DNA from: JAAUTG01 sp964458705
GTDB taxonomy: Bacteria > Bacteroidota > Bacteroidia > Chitinophagales > Saprospiraceae
Assembly (NCBI GenBank): GCA_964458705.1
Contig: CAYWKD010000005.1
Location: forward strand, 1 to 64,000
Direction of reading: 5' to 3'
DNA length: 64,000 nt
Of this stretch, positions 1-8,124 are shown in pieces (the first letter of the stretch is position 1; every line of letters begins with the position of its first letter). The notes beneath the pieces are model-generated. The model saw nothing but the letters and a program-made list of their open reading frames with translations, searched no databases and was not told where the DNA came from. The translations under genes were made by a program, and so were the position numbers.

Positions 1-33
1 AGTCCATTGCTCTACCAACTGAGCTACCGCACC
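1..33 (-). tRNA. 5' part of a tRNA gene, cut by the window edge
   Basis: The minus strand reads a 7-base acceptor arm GGTGCGG, then TA, a D arm GCTC-loop-GAGC with the usual AGTTGGTA loop, and the first half of the anticodon stem ending in C32-U33. The anticodon lies outside the window, so the identity cannot be read. The anticodon-stem bases resemble tRNA-Phe of other bacteria, but this is only a guess. A canonical Bacteroidota promoter sits about 30 bases upstream. Confidence 0.85.
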
Positions 34-65
34 CCAATAAAATTAACATTCCTTTGAATGGGCTG

Positions 66-97
66 CAAAGATAATTGCTTTTTTTGATTTGTTCAAA
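66..97 (-). promoter_or_regulatory. Bacteroidota-type promoter of the tRNA gene
   Basis: On the minus strand TTTG (94-97) is followed after exactly 20 bases by TATCTTTG (66-73). This matches the -33 TTTG and -7 TAnnTTTG consensus used by the primary sigma factor of Bacteroidota. Transcription would begin near position 60 and the tRNA 5' end is at 33. Confidence 0.75.
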
Positions 98-160
98 CAA
101 CCTGTAAAAGTTTTTTTATCAAGATTAGCTAAAGGCTGAATAGCTGCCTTAAGCTATACG

Positions 161-1804
161 CTAAGCTCCAGTTGCTTTAGTTACGAATTTAAACAAGGGA
201 CTTAAAAAGCGTCCCAGCCTTGTAAAAAGGTTGATTAACCAATCCAGTTGAATGAGCTTGGCATCATTCATAGCTTTGTGAGTTAGGAATATACCAATAG
301 GCAAAATAATGACACAGGGCATCCAAGCACCTAGAGCGGGGATAATCGCTTCACTATCTGTCATCTTTTTGAATAAAATAGTCAGAACAATATAAGTTAC
401 AAAGAAGATAACGGAAATGAGGAGAGGGTAACCAAATCCGCCTTTGCGAATAATAGCGCCCATCGGAGCGCCTACAAAAAGAAAGATTAAGCAAGCTACA
501 GCTGTACTGAATTTATTGTGCAACTGATAGATGTGCTTTATTCTATTTTCTTTTGTCCTTCTAATAGATCTTTCTGTGGAGATGACGTTTTGATGAGCGC
601 CATTGATGAGCGAAATAGCCTTATTCACCGCTTTTCGCTGATCGTTTTCTACAAATAAGCCTAGTAGAGATTTATACTCATTTGTTGCTTTTAGACTGTC
701 TTTGAATTTGTATAGGTTGTATTTTTTGAGTCTTTTTCTTGAATCAGTATTAATGGAAAATCGATTACTTACTTCAAACTCGTTGGTGTCTTTTGGGCTT
801 CCGTTTGTATTACTGGCGCTGATGGACTCGCCGCCGTTCAGGAGTGATGTACTCAGAACGGTATCAACAGGCGTGTTCTCGGTGGGCTGTTCTTCTTTAC
901 TTTTTCGCAAGTGAAGGCTGTTATTTAGTTCGTCTTTCATGCGTTCAATGCGTTTAAGTCGTTTATTGTCAATAGAATCAATAGCCGCTTTGAGTTTCTG
1001 ACTACTTAACATATTGTGATGACTTTTAAATAAAGTTTCGTCTGTACGATCTAAGGAGAACTCAGTTAGATCAAATACCTTTGTCCATTCTTCAAAACTT
1101 GTTCTGATAAAGGGATAATTTCTTTCGCCGTTTCTTACTTCTTGTCGAGGTTCTACATACTGCACACCATCGTAAAGTTTCATAATAAAAAACTGCTCAT
1201 CTGCGGTTACGAACATTTCTCCTTTTCTAGCAGAAACTTGAGCAAAACGACCATTAGAGACATTGCTTTGGTCGTACATCAACACGTTTTCAATGGTCTT
1301 ATTATCAGTTTTTTTATTGCCAATTCTAATAGAGAATCCTTGAAAGTCATCATTAAATACGCCCTCTTCTAAGCTGAGCGTTGGTTTCTGATTTTTTACA
1401 TCGTAAAGCCTTGATTGGTATTTTAAGTTAGAAATTGGGATTAATTTGTCGGAGCATATAAAAGAAAAAAGGCTAATAACACTCGTTAAAAACATGAGCG
1501 GCAGCATTACTCTCGCTAAAGAAACTCCTGCTGATTTGAAACTTGAAAGTTCATACCTTTCTGACATATTCCCCATCACCATTACGGAAGAAATTAAGAC
1601 AGCAATAGGTAATGCCAAGGGGATGAGCGAGATAGACATATATCCAAGCATCTCAAGAATGAAAAAGAATCCAACTCCTTTGCCTGCTATTTCATCAATC
1701 CATTTCCATAGAAACTGCATAATCAAGACAAAAATGGCAATGAAAAAAGTAACAATGAAAGGGGGAATAAAACTTTTTATTAGTAAGCGATCAATGATCC
1801 TCAT
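161..1804 (-). CDS. LptF/LptG-family permease (YjgP/YjgQ)
   Basis: Likely inner-membrane permease of the lipopolysaccharide export ABC transporter, which extracts LPS from the inner membrane and passes it to the periplasmic bridge. The 547 residues show the family layout: an N-terminal block of three membrane segments with the typical start MRIIDRLLIKSF, a large periplasmic domain (about residues 110-430) and three C-terminal membrane segments. The YELSSFKSAGVS stretch after the second helix is the family's coupling region. The periplasmic domain holds a charged, low-complexity insert (about 280-350) that makes the protein longer than usual. A TATCTTTG -7 element lies at 1843-1850, 40 bases before the ATG, but no good -33 element is visible. 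Whether it is the F or the G paralogue cannot be told; many Bacteroidota have separate copies elsewhere. Confidence 0.85.
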   Translation of the reverse strand: MRIIDRLLIKSFIPPFIVTFFIAIFVLIMQFLWKWIDEIAGKGVGFFFILEMLGYMSISLIPLALPIAVLISSVMVMGNMSERYELSSFKSAGVSLARVMLPLMFLTSVISLFSFICSDKLIPISNLKYQSRLYDVKNQKPTLSLEEGVFNDDFQGFSIRIGNKKTDNKTIENVLMYDQSNVSNGRFAQVSARKGEMFVTADEQFFIMKLYDGVQYVEPRQEVRNGERNYPFIRTSFEEWTKVFDLTEFSLDRTDETLFKSHHNMLSSQKLKAAIDSIDNKRLKRIERMKDELNNSLHLRKSKEEQPTENTPVDTVLSTSLLNGGESISASNTNGSPKDTNEFEVSNRFSINTDSRKRLKKYNLYKFKDSLKATNEYKSLLGLFVENDQRKAVNKAISLINGAHQNVISTERSIRRTKENRIKHIYQLHNKFSTAVACLIFLFVGAPMGAIIRKGGFGYPLLISVIFFVTYIVLTILFKKMTDSEAIIPALGAWMPCVIILPIGIFLTHKAMNDAKLIQLDWLINLFTRLGRFLSPLFKFVTKATGA

Positions 1805-2142
1805 AGATGATGATTAGAACAGCAACTCATAAATGAAAAACACAAAGATAACGAGTTTAGCCATTGTATTGGTTGCAGCAATTTAGCATTTTAGGCTTTT
1901 GTTTAGAAATCCTATTAGTAGGGTAGTGCCTAATACTGCTAAAATAAACAGTATAGCTTCATAGATTTTTCTATTTTTGCCGCTAATTTAATTTTCAATA
2001 ATTGATTTTACAGCTATTTATTTTTGGTCTTTCATCTTGAGTGGTTGCATAATTGTCATTCAGGTGTCATACTAAATCAATGAGTAGTTGTCGAGATTCA
2101 AAGGTTTTGTCCATTATCGTCATTTTAAGTAAAAAAATATTT
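1805..2142. other. Divergent intergenic region between the LptF/G-like gene and metK
   Basis: This 338-base stretch separates two divergently transcribed genes. It holds the -7 like element for the minus-strand gene (1843-1850) and two TATTTTTG elements reading toward metK (1972-1979 and 2019-2026), neither with a proper -33 TTTG at 20 bases. I looked for a conserved SAM-riboswitch core and for a strong hairpin before metK and saw neither. Confidence 0.5.
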
Positions 2143-3396
2143 ATGCCATATCTATTCACATCAGAGTCCGTATCAGAGGGACATCCAGATAAAGTTGCGG
2201 ATCAAATATCTGACGCTTTAGTAGATCACTTTCTAGCATTTGATCCACAATCTAAAATAGCCTGCGAAACACTAGTAACCACAGGTCAAGTTGTACTAGC
2301 TGGGGAGGTGAAAACCAAAACGTATTTAGATGTTCAGCAGATAGCAAGAGATGTCATTCAGCGAATTGGTTATACCAAGTCAGAGTATATGTTTGAGGCA
2401 AATTCTTGTGGTGTACTCTCTGCCATACACGAACAGTCGCCCGATATTAACAGAGGCGTAGAGCGTGAAACACAAGAGGAGCAAGGCGCAGGCGATCAAG
2501 GAATGATGTTTGGTTATGCAACGGACGAAACAGATAGCTACATGCCACTAGCGCTGGATTTGTCGCATAAAATACTGCAAGTGCTGGCAGATTTCCGAAG
2601 AGAAGGCAAGCAAATTCCCTACCTGCGTCCAGATTCTAAATCGCAGGTCACTATTGAATATTCTGATGAAAATAAGCCTATTCGTATTGATACGATTGTC
2701 GTTTCTACTCAGCATGATGATTTTGATGAGGATAAAGTCATGCTAGCAAAAATACGTCAAGATATTGTCAATATTGTTGTGCCAAAAGTCATTGAGGCTT
2801 GCATACCCTCAGTGCAGCAGCTATTCAATGACCAAATCACCTACCATATTAATCCAACAGGAAAATTTGTAATTGGAGGTCCTCACGGTGATACTGGTTT
2901 GACGGGGAGAAAAATCATAGTGGATACTTATGGGGGGAAAGGTGCACATGGTGGCGGCGCATTCTCTGGTAAAGATCCTTCAAAGGTAGATCGTTCAGCA
3001 GCTTATGCTACTAGACATATTGCAAAAAATATGGTGGCGGCAGGTATATGCAGCGAAGTACTGGTGCAAGTTTCCTATGCTATTGGAATAGCAAAGCCTA
3101 CTAATTTATATATTAATACTTATGGTTCTGCAAAAGTAGATAAGAGCGACGGCGAGATTGCCAAAAAGATAGAAAGTCTCTTTGATTTGCGTCCTTATGC
3201 TATTGAAAAACGATTAAAGCTACGCACACCAATATACTCAGAGTCAGCTGCTTATGGACACATGGGAAGGTCTCCAGAAGTGAAAAATGTTCGTTTTGCA
3301 GATGGCTCTGGAAAAATAGTAGAACTTGAGGTAGAAACTTTTACCTGGGAGAAGTTAGATATGGTTGATGCTATTAGGGCTGCCTTTAATTTGTAA
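2143..3396 (+). CDS. metK: S-adenosylmethionine synthetase
   Basis: Makes S-adenosylmethionine from methionine and ATP; cytoplasmic homotetramer that supplies methyl groups, including for the methyltransferases found later in this window (RlmI, TrmN6). Visible motifs are the N-terminal TSESVSEGHPDK (residues 6-17), the ATP-site GAGDQG (115-120), GGPHGDTGLTGRK (245-257) and the glycine-rich GGGAFSGKDPSKVDRSAAY (270-288). Translation is placed at the ATG giving MPYLFTSES, the conserved N-terminus of the family; the ORF stays open 30 codons further upstream to 2053, but those codons resemble no family member. The resulting 417 residues is a normal length. It stands alone as a single-gene unit. 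Confidence 0.97.
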   Translation: MPYLFTSESVSEGHPDKVADQISDALVDHFLAFDPQSKIACETLVTTGQVVLAGEVKTKTYLDVQQIARDVIQRIGYTKSEYMFEANSCGVLSAIHEQSPDINRGVERETQEEQGAGDQGMMFGYATDETDSYMPLALDLSHKILQVLADFRREGKQIPYLRPDSKSQVTIEYSDENKPIRIDTIVVSTQHDDFDEDKVMLAKIRQDIVNIVVPKVIEACIPSVQQLFNDQITYHINPTGKFVIGGPHGDTGLTGRKIIVDTYGGKGAHGGGAFSGKDPSKVDRSAAYATRHIAKNMVAAGICSEVLVQVSYAIGIAKPTNLYINTYGSAKVDKSDGEIAKKIESLFDLRPYAIEKRLKLRTPIYSESAAYGHMGRSPEVKNVRFADGSGKIVELEVETFTWEKLDMVDAIRAAFNL

Positions 3397-3537
3397 AGAG
3401 ATACTTTCTAATTCTAAAAGTTTTTGAGCAGTAGCTATTCAAAAAAATATTATATGAAATAAAAATATAATATGTAACAATAAAATAAACTGCTTCTTTT
3501 GTTGTTAAATTCGATGTATTAAGTATATTGTTCAAAA

Positions 3538-4356
3538 ATGGAAGATATGGAAAATGCAGTACGAAGCGTAAAAAGCAATAGAACGAAAGTAAAGTCTTTA
3601 AAAGCGGTCATCATAGAAGATGAAGAAAAAAGCTTGAACAATTTAAAAAATCTGCTAGACCAATATTGCGAAGAAATTGATTTTATTGGAGAAGCAAGAA
3701 GCGTGCAGTCTGGTATTCAATTATTATCCAATCCTGCCGTCAAACCTGATGTTGCTTTTTTGGATATTAATTTGCCTGATGGGCAGGTGTTTCAGGTGCT
3801 TAACGAAATTGCGCCAATAGATTTTGAAGTCGTTTTTGTAACCGCTTTTGAGGAGTATGCCATAAAGGCTTGTGAGTATAGCTCTATTGGTTATATTGTT
3901 AAACCAATTGATCCTGATGCACTTAGAGAGGCTGTTGATAGAGTACATGAAAAACAAAGCAGTCAGATCAATAACCGACTTGAAATTTTTAATACCTATT
4001 TCAACAATCCAAATGCTTTCAAAAAAATGAGTATTTCGGCGTTGGATGGCATCTATTTTGTAAATATTGTGGACATTATGCGTTTTGAAGCAGATGACAA
4101 CTACACCCACATCTTCCTCACGACAGGAGAAAGATTAACTGCTTCTAAAACAATTAAATCATACGAACAACTGCTAGCTGCCTTTAACTTTTATCGCGTA
4201 CACAAGCGGCATGTCATTAACTTGAACTACATGCAAAAATTCGTTAAAGGTGATGGTGGCTACTTGATTATGGACGATGGCATGAAGATAGAAGTTTCAC
4301 GTCGTCGCCGACCAGCATTTATGGAGCAAATGAAACGCCTCCAAGAAGGTCTGTAA
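3538..4356 (+). CDS. LytTR-family response regulator
   Basis: Transcription factor of the receiver plus LytTR type (AlgR/AgrA/LytR). The receiver domain (about residues 20-140) has the acidic pocket E27-D28-E29, phospho-acceptor D76 in FLDINLPDG, T102 and K122 of VKP, so it should be phosphorylatable. The LytTR DNA-binding domain (about 165-268) shows the family pattern I-x-RFEADDNYTHI, a TASKTIKSYE strand pair, and FYRVHKRHVINLNYM. The partner is presumably the LytS-type kinase that starts 443 bases downstream. An ATG three codons in is an alternative start. A short hairpin with T-run (4483-4502) lies downstream, so the kinase may be made from a separate transcript. Confidence 0.93.
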   Translation: MEDMENAVRSVKSNRTKVKSLKAVIIEDEEKSLNNLKNLLDQYCEEIDFIGEARSVQSGIQLLSNPAVKPDVAFLDINLPDGQVFQVLNEIAPIDFEVVFVTAFEEYAIKACEYSSIGYIVKPIDPDALREAVDRVHEKQSSQINNRLEIFNTYFNNPNAFKKMSISALDGIYFVNIVDIMRFEADDNYTHIFLTTGERLTASKTIKSYEQLLAAFNFYRVHKRHVINLNYMQKFVKGDGGYLIMDDGMKIEVSRRRRPAFMEQMKRLQEGL

Positions 4357-4410
4357 TCATCAGTTAGTATGTTTATTTTAGTAGCATCCCTTCTTTTTAC
4401 CCTTTCAATA

Positions 4411-4437
4411 AACACATTGATTATATTTTGATGTGTT
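4411..4437 (+). terminator. Weak hairpin downstream of the response regulator
   Basis: A 7-bp perfect stem, AACACAT with ATGTGTT and a 13-base loop, is followed by an A/T-rich stretch containing TTTTTT. It could end the response-regulator transcript, but the stem is A/T-rich and the T-run is not directly adjacent. Confidence 0.25.
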
Positions 4438-4482
4438 ATTATTGATTTTTTGCTAGTTAGGTGTCCTAAATTTCATAACTTT

Positions 4483-4502
4483 ATCCTTGCTAAGGATTTT
4501 TG
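4483..4502 (+). terminator. Short hairpin with T-run between response regulator and peptide ORF
   Basis: ATCCTT, loop GCT and AAGGAT form a compact 6-bp stem followed directly by TTTTG. The geometry fits a weak intrinsic terminator or attenuator ahead of the peptide ORF at 4626. Confidence 0.35.
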
Positions 4503-4625
4503 TTGAAAATCTTAATTACCAACAGGGAGTCTTTGGTCAATACATAATCATTATTGTTCAGAGTAACGCAGAGCGTACTCTCCACTTAATGATGTATTCC
4601 AAAGCTTACAAAGATTCAAGATGCT

Positions 4626-4766
4626 ATGAGAAAAAAAAGAAAAGCATTATCCTCTTTCAAAGGGAAAAATGAAATACCTAAAGAGCAGCAAGACAAACTC
4701 AAAGGTGGTAAGAAAAAAAGGAAGTGGAACAACGGGAACAATTGTGGAAACATTGTGCCTCAATAA
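4626..4766 (+). CDS. Small double-glycine-leader peptide (candidate natural-product or signal precursor)
   Basis: A 46-codon ORF from ATG to TAA. The first 28 residues look like the double-glycine leaders of Bacteroidota natural-product precursors and Gram-positive bacteriocins: a basic start MRKKRK, then a segment with Ile at -12, Gln at -8/-7, Leu at -4 and Gly-Gly at -2/-1 in IPKEQQDKLKGG. The predicted core after the GG is 18 residues, strongly basic at first (KKKRK), then Asn/Gly-rich with one Trp and one Cys. It lies between a LytTR regulator and a histidine kinase, as pheromone precursors do in Gram-positive ComDE/Pln systems. It is in the same frame as the kinase, separated by TAA-ACC-TAA. 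No C39-peptidase exporter or maturase is in the window. It is too short for ORF statistics, so it may be chance. Confidence 0.45.
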   Translation: MRKKRKALSSFKGKNEIPKEQQDKLKGGKKKRKWNNGNNCGNIVPQ

Positions 4767-4799
4767 ACCTAAAGAAGTATTGATTTAGAAATATTTTCA

Positions 4800-6716
4800 T
4801 TGATAGCACAATCCATTTTAGAGAAAGACGTAAGAGCTTTAGAGTTTAGTCTTACCACACAAAAAGATGACAGGCAACGCATCATATTGATAGATCAATT
4901 GACTAGTCATTATGCTTATACAGACGTATCAAAAGCCAAAGCGCTACTTCAGGAGCAGCAGCAGCTCCTAGAGCAATGGAGCTATCCTGATTTGAAACTC
5001 AATTTTCACCTCAACATTGCCATTGTAGAAAATCAACATTACAACTATTACCTCTCTGAGATTCATTTCCTACAAGCTATTGATTTGTTGGACGAGCGTG
5101 GCTCTGCTATTCAGCAAGCGGATGCCTTCATTGATTATGCAGGCACCTGTATAAATCTAAACAAAATGGATGCTGCCATGCAGTTTCTTAAGAAAGCGGA
5201 AAAGAAACTTGCTGTCTTTCCAGATAAACGCCTTCAGACACGTATCATTTGTCGAGAGGCCTACCTCAATCTTCACTACAATAATTTATCGAGATCGGTG
5301 GAGCTTTTGCTAGAAGCTGACAAACAAATTGGACTGCTCAATGAGGAGCTTTCAGTAAAAGACTATTATTTCCTAACGCTCATTCATAGTGGGCTAGGAA
5401 AGATATACGAACAAAGCAATCAGTCAGAGCAAAGCGTAAAAGCCTACTTGAAAGTCGTGAATATGTGCGAAACAATGAACATTCGCTCTAGGCTTTCTTG
5501 GCACTATCTTAATGTTGGTAATGGCTATATGTCACTAGATGATGACGATAGTGCAGAGGTCTATTTTTGGAAAGCCATCAATATTAAAGATGATATAAGC
5601 AAGCACGCTAGAGCAAGTGCCTATGCCAACTTGGGGCATTGCTACTTTTTTAGAAGGTCCTATGATGAAGCACTTGAACTTTACAACAAAGCGGAAAACC
5701 TTTATAAAGAAAATTCTCCAAGAGATTTCTACAATTTCTCTATTTTGGATAGCTGGAAAGCACAGTTGTATGCGGAGTTGGGGGATCAAGATCAAGCCTT
5801 ACAGCACTTTGATAATGCCTATGCTTATGCGGAGATCACGGAGGACTATCGGCAACTATCAGAAGTGTGTAAAAGTCTTGCTATTTTTTACGCTGATTTA
5901 GAGGATTTTCAGGCTGCCTATGACTACTTGTTGGAGCATGATCGAATGGATCAACTCTATGAAGATCAAGTCAATAAACGACAACGAGTGGAGCTAGAGG
6001 TGAAATATGATGCAGAGCAGAAAAGGCGGGAAGCAGAAATTTTAAAACTACAAGCTACTCGACTACAACTCAAAGCACTACGCGCGCAGATGAATCCTCA
6101 TTTCATGTTTAATGCGCTTAATTCAATACAAAATTATATTACTTCAAATGATGTTACGCTAGCAGCAAAATATCTTTCCAAATTTGCAAAACTAATGCGG
6201 CGAAGTTTGGAGTATTCTGAACAAGAAATTATTTCTCTGGAAGAAGAAGTAGAGTTTTTGAAAGACTACTTAGAGATCAACGCTAAACTTCGATTTGGGG
6301 ACAAGTTAAATTATTTAATCAAAGTAGATGATGATATTGAAGATGATATCATTGGCGTGCCGACTATGATTATTCAGCCGTATGTTGAAAACTCTATTGA
6401 GCACGGATTGCGTCCTAAAAAAGATGGACTTATCAAGGTGGAGTTTCAGATGATGGAATGTGAAGAAAATATACTCTGCATTATTGAAGATAATGGCGTG
6501 GGTAGAGCAGTGGCAAGACAAATGCAAGAGGCAAGTGCCAAACATCAAGACCACAAATCAATGGGAACAAGCATTACAGAAAAGCGCCTTCAAGTGCTTC
6601 ATGAAGCAGATGACGATGCGTCATTCGTGAATATCATTGATTTAGAAGATACCTCTACCCAAGCTGCTCTAGGGACGCGAGTAGAAATAATTATCCCAAT
6701 TGTGGATTTAGAATAA
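4800..6716 (+). CDS. Soluble TPR histidine kinase (LytS/His_kinase family)
   Basis: Probable sensor kinase for the LytTR regulator upstream. About residues 1-395 are helical TPR-like repeats (several copies of the A-x-A-Y-A-N-L-G-H pattern, e.g. around 270-310). A coiled coil (about 395-430) leads into the LytS-type kinase core: H-box ALRAQMNPHFMFNALNSIQ with H434, N-box QPYVENSIEHGL with N531, and EDNGVGR of the G1 box. Unlike most Bacteroidota relatives there is no signal peptide and no hydrophobic membrane segment before the kinase core, so it should be cytoplasmic. The only usable in-frame start after the upstream stop codons (4764 and 4770) is TTG at 4800; codons back to 4773 are open but hold no ATG, GTG or further TTG. 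The true start is therefore uncertain. Confidence 0.88.
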   Translation: MIAQSILEKDVRALEFSLTTQKDDRQRIILIDQLTSHYAYTDVSKAKALLQEQQQLLEQWSYPDLKLNFHLNIAIVENQHYNYYLSEIHFLQAIDLLDERGSAIQQADAFIDYAGTCINLNKMDAAMQFLKKAEKKLAVFPDKRLQTRIICREAYLNLHYNNLSRSVELLLEADKQIGLLNEELSVKDYYFLTLIHSGLGKIYEQSNQSEQSVKAYLKVVNMCETMNIRSRLSWHYLNVGNGYMSLDDDDSAEVYFWKAINIKDDISKHARASAYANLGHCYFFRRSYDEALELYNKAENLYKENSPRDFYNFSILDSWKAQLYAELGDQDQALQHFDNAYAYAEITEDYRQLSEVCKSLAIFYADLEDFQAAYDYLLEHDRMDQLYEDQVNKRQRVELEVKYDAEQKRREAEILKLQATRLQLKALRAQMNPHFMFNALNSIQNYITSNDVTLAAKYLSKFAKLMRRSLEYSEQEIISLEEEVEFLKDYLEINAKLRFGDKLNYLIKVDDDIEDDIIGVPTMIIQPYVENSIEHGLRPKKDGLIKVEFQMMECEENILCIIEDNGVGRAVARQMQEASAKHQDHKSMGTSITEKRLQVLHEADDDASFVNIIDLEDTSTQAALGTRVEIIIPIVDLE

Positions 6717-7047
6717 ACTATTCTATGTAGAGGAGAACTGAGGATTCTTTAATCCTCTGGATGCTTAGAGACAAAAGCATTTATCTCCAGTTTCATAACT
6801 TACTAGTACACTCAATATTAAATAATTAAATAATACGTATAGATTTTACTGATCTGCTTAACCACTTCCTTGTAATTACCTACCGTTTCCTAAACTTCCT
6901 AATTAGCAACTTCCCTGTTTATTAAATTTGACTCAAAGTTTTCTCATAGTATGTTTTAATTCGTCCTACACCTTATTCTTATTTAGGTGTAGGTCTTTTT
7001 ATTTCAGTTATTTCTTATCTTGGCTTTGAAACAATCATTTTGTTCTT
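6717..7047. other. Intergenic region after the histidine kinase
   Basis: This 331-base gap carries a short perfect stem (GAGGATT/AATCCTC, 6740-6757, without a T-run) soon after the kinase stop and a good intrinsic terminator at 6965-7002. I find no convincing small ORF or RNA gene between them. Confidence 0.45.
6965..7002 (+). terminator. Intrinsic terminator
   Basis: CCTACACCT pairs with AGGTGTAGG (9 bp, loop of 11) and is followed by TCTTTTTATTT. It would end readthrough from the kinase gene, although it lies about 250 bases beyond its stop codon and 45 bases before the next start. Confidence 0.65.
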
Positions 7048-8103
7048 ATGAAGGAACTATTTTATCTGTGGCTTCTAGCAATCGTTTCCATAGCTGTAGT
7101 GAGTTGTAGCAGTTCTAAGCAATTCTCTACAGAGTCGCCCAAGTATTGTGCTCCGCGTATCGCATTTTACAATGTCGAAAATTTATTTGATACATTGGAT
7201 GCTCCCCATTTTTCAGATGAAGATTTTACTCCAGAGGGGCGACAGCAGTGGAATACGGAGCGATACAATCAGAAATTGGAAAGTATTGCCAAGGTAATTC
7301 AAGGTATGGATTTTCCTGCTTTTGTGGGATTGTGTGAAGTAGAAAATGCTGAAGTATTGCAAGATTTATTAGAGCAGCCAGCCTTTGAGCAACGCAAATA
7401 CGGCTGGATACATCAGGAGTCTCCTGATTTTAGAGGAATTGATGTGGCAATGATCTACAACAAACGCGACTTTAAGGTCAAATCAAGTAGCACCATACCA
7501 ATACAGTTTCCCTCATCCATTGTTGAAAATTATACTACCCGGGATATTTTATTGGTAGAAGGCATTTTTAGAAATAATAAAAAGCTACACTTTTTTATCA
7601 ATCATTGGCCTTCTCGAAGAGGAGGACTTGCAGCAAGTGAACCACGCCGAATATATGTAGCCCAGCAACTTCGATCTGCCGTAGATAGTCTTATTGCTAG
7701 TGATCCCGAATCCACTATTGTAATTATGGGTGATTTCAATGATGAAACGAGTAATAAGAGCATCAGAGAAGTGCTGGGAGCGCGACCAATGGAAGCCGTT
7801 ATAGAAAAACATCAACTATACAATTGCTTTGCAAAGCCTGATAGTGATGAGATGGGTTCTTACAATTATCAAGGTGATTGGAATATGCTAGACCAAATTA
7901 TTGTATCTGGTAATTTGGTGGATAATGAGCATGCTTTGACCGTAGAACAACCTACCATTTATCGAGCGGAATGGATGGTTTTCAAACATAATCGCTACGG
8001 AGAACTTCCCAATCGAACCTATGGAGGTCCGAATTACTACGGAGGCATCAGCGACCACTTTCCAGTGTATGTAGATATATCTATAAAGTACAAAAAAAGG
8101 TAG
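7048..8103 (+). CDS. Endonuclease/exonuclease/phosphatase-family lipoprotein
   Basis: Secreted phosphodiesterase-fold enzyme, probably lipid-anchored: signal peptide with lipobox VVSC (Cys20). The 351 residues show the whole EEP catalytic set: FYNVENLFDT near the mature N-terminus (Asn), GLCEVENAEVL (metal-binding Glu), DFRGIDVAMIY, INHWPSRRGG (His), IMGDFNDE (Asp/Asn) and SDHFPVY (catalytic His) close to the end. The substrate may be nucleic acid or a phosphoester lipid; family members of this size in Bacteroidota are mostly annotated simply as endonucleases. It is convergent with the GH73-like gene, with no strong terminator visible in the 21-base gap. Confidence 0.92.
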   Translation: MKELFYLWLLAIVSIAVVSCSSSKQFSTESPKYCAPRIAFYNVENLFDTLDAPHFSDEDFTPEGRQQWNTERYNQKLESIAKVIQGMDFPAFVGLCEVENAEVLQDLLEQPAFEQRKYGWIHQESPDFRGIDVAMIYNKRDFKVKSSSTIPIQFPSSIVENYTTRDILLVEGIFRNNKKLHFFINHWPSRRGGLAASEPRRIYVAQQLRSAVDSLIASDPESTIVIMGDFNDETSNKSIREVLGARPMEAVIEKHQLYNCFAKPDSDEMGSYNYQGDWNMLDQIIVSGNLVDNEHALTVEQPTIYRAEWMVFKHNRYGELPNRTYGGPNYYGGISDHFPVYVDISIKYKKR

Positions 8104-8124
8104 CATTAAGTGATTGCTCAGACG

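Noticed and set aside
1805..2142. SAM riboswitch in front of metK
   Set aside because: I looked for the conserved stem and pseudoknot cores of SAM-I and SAM-II elements and found no convincing match; the region is A/T-rich without a strong hairpin.
4487..4672. 61-codon ORF that ends inside the peptide ORF
   Set aside because: It has no leader, signal or family pattern and overlaps the better candidate at 4626 in another frame.
4669..4788. 39-codon ORF MKYLKSSKTN in another frame over the peptide ORF
   Set aside because: No recognisable pattern; the frame of 4626 carries the double-glycine leader instead.
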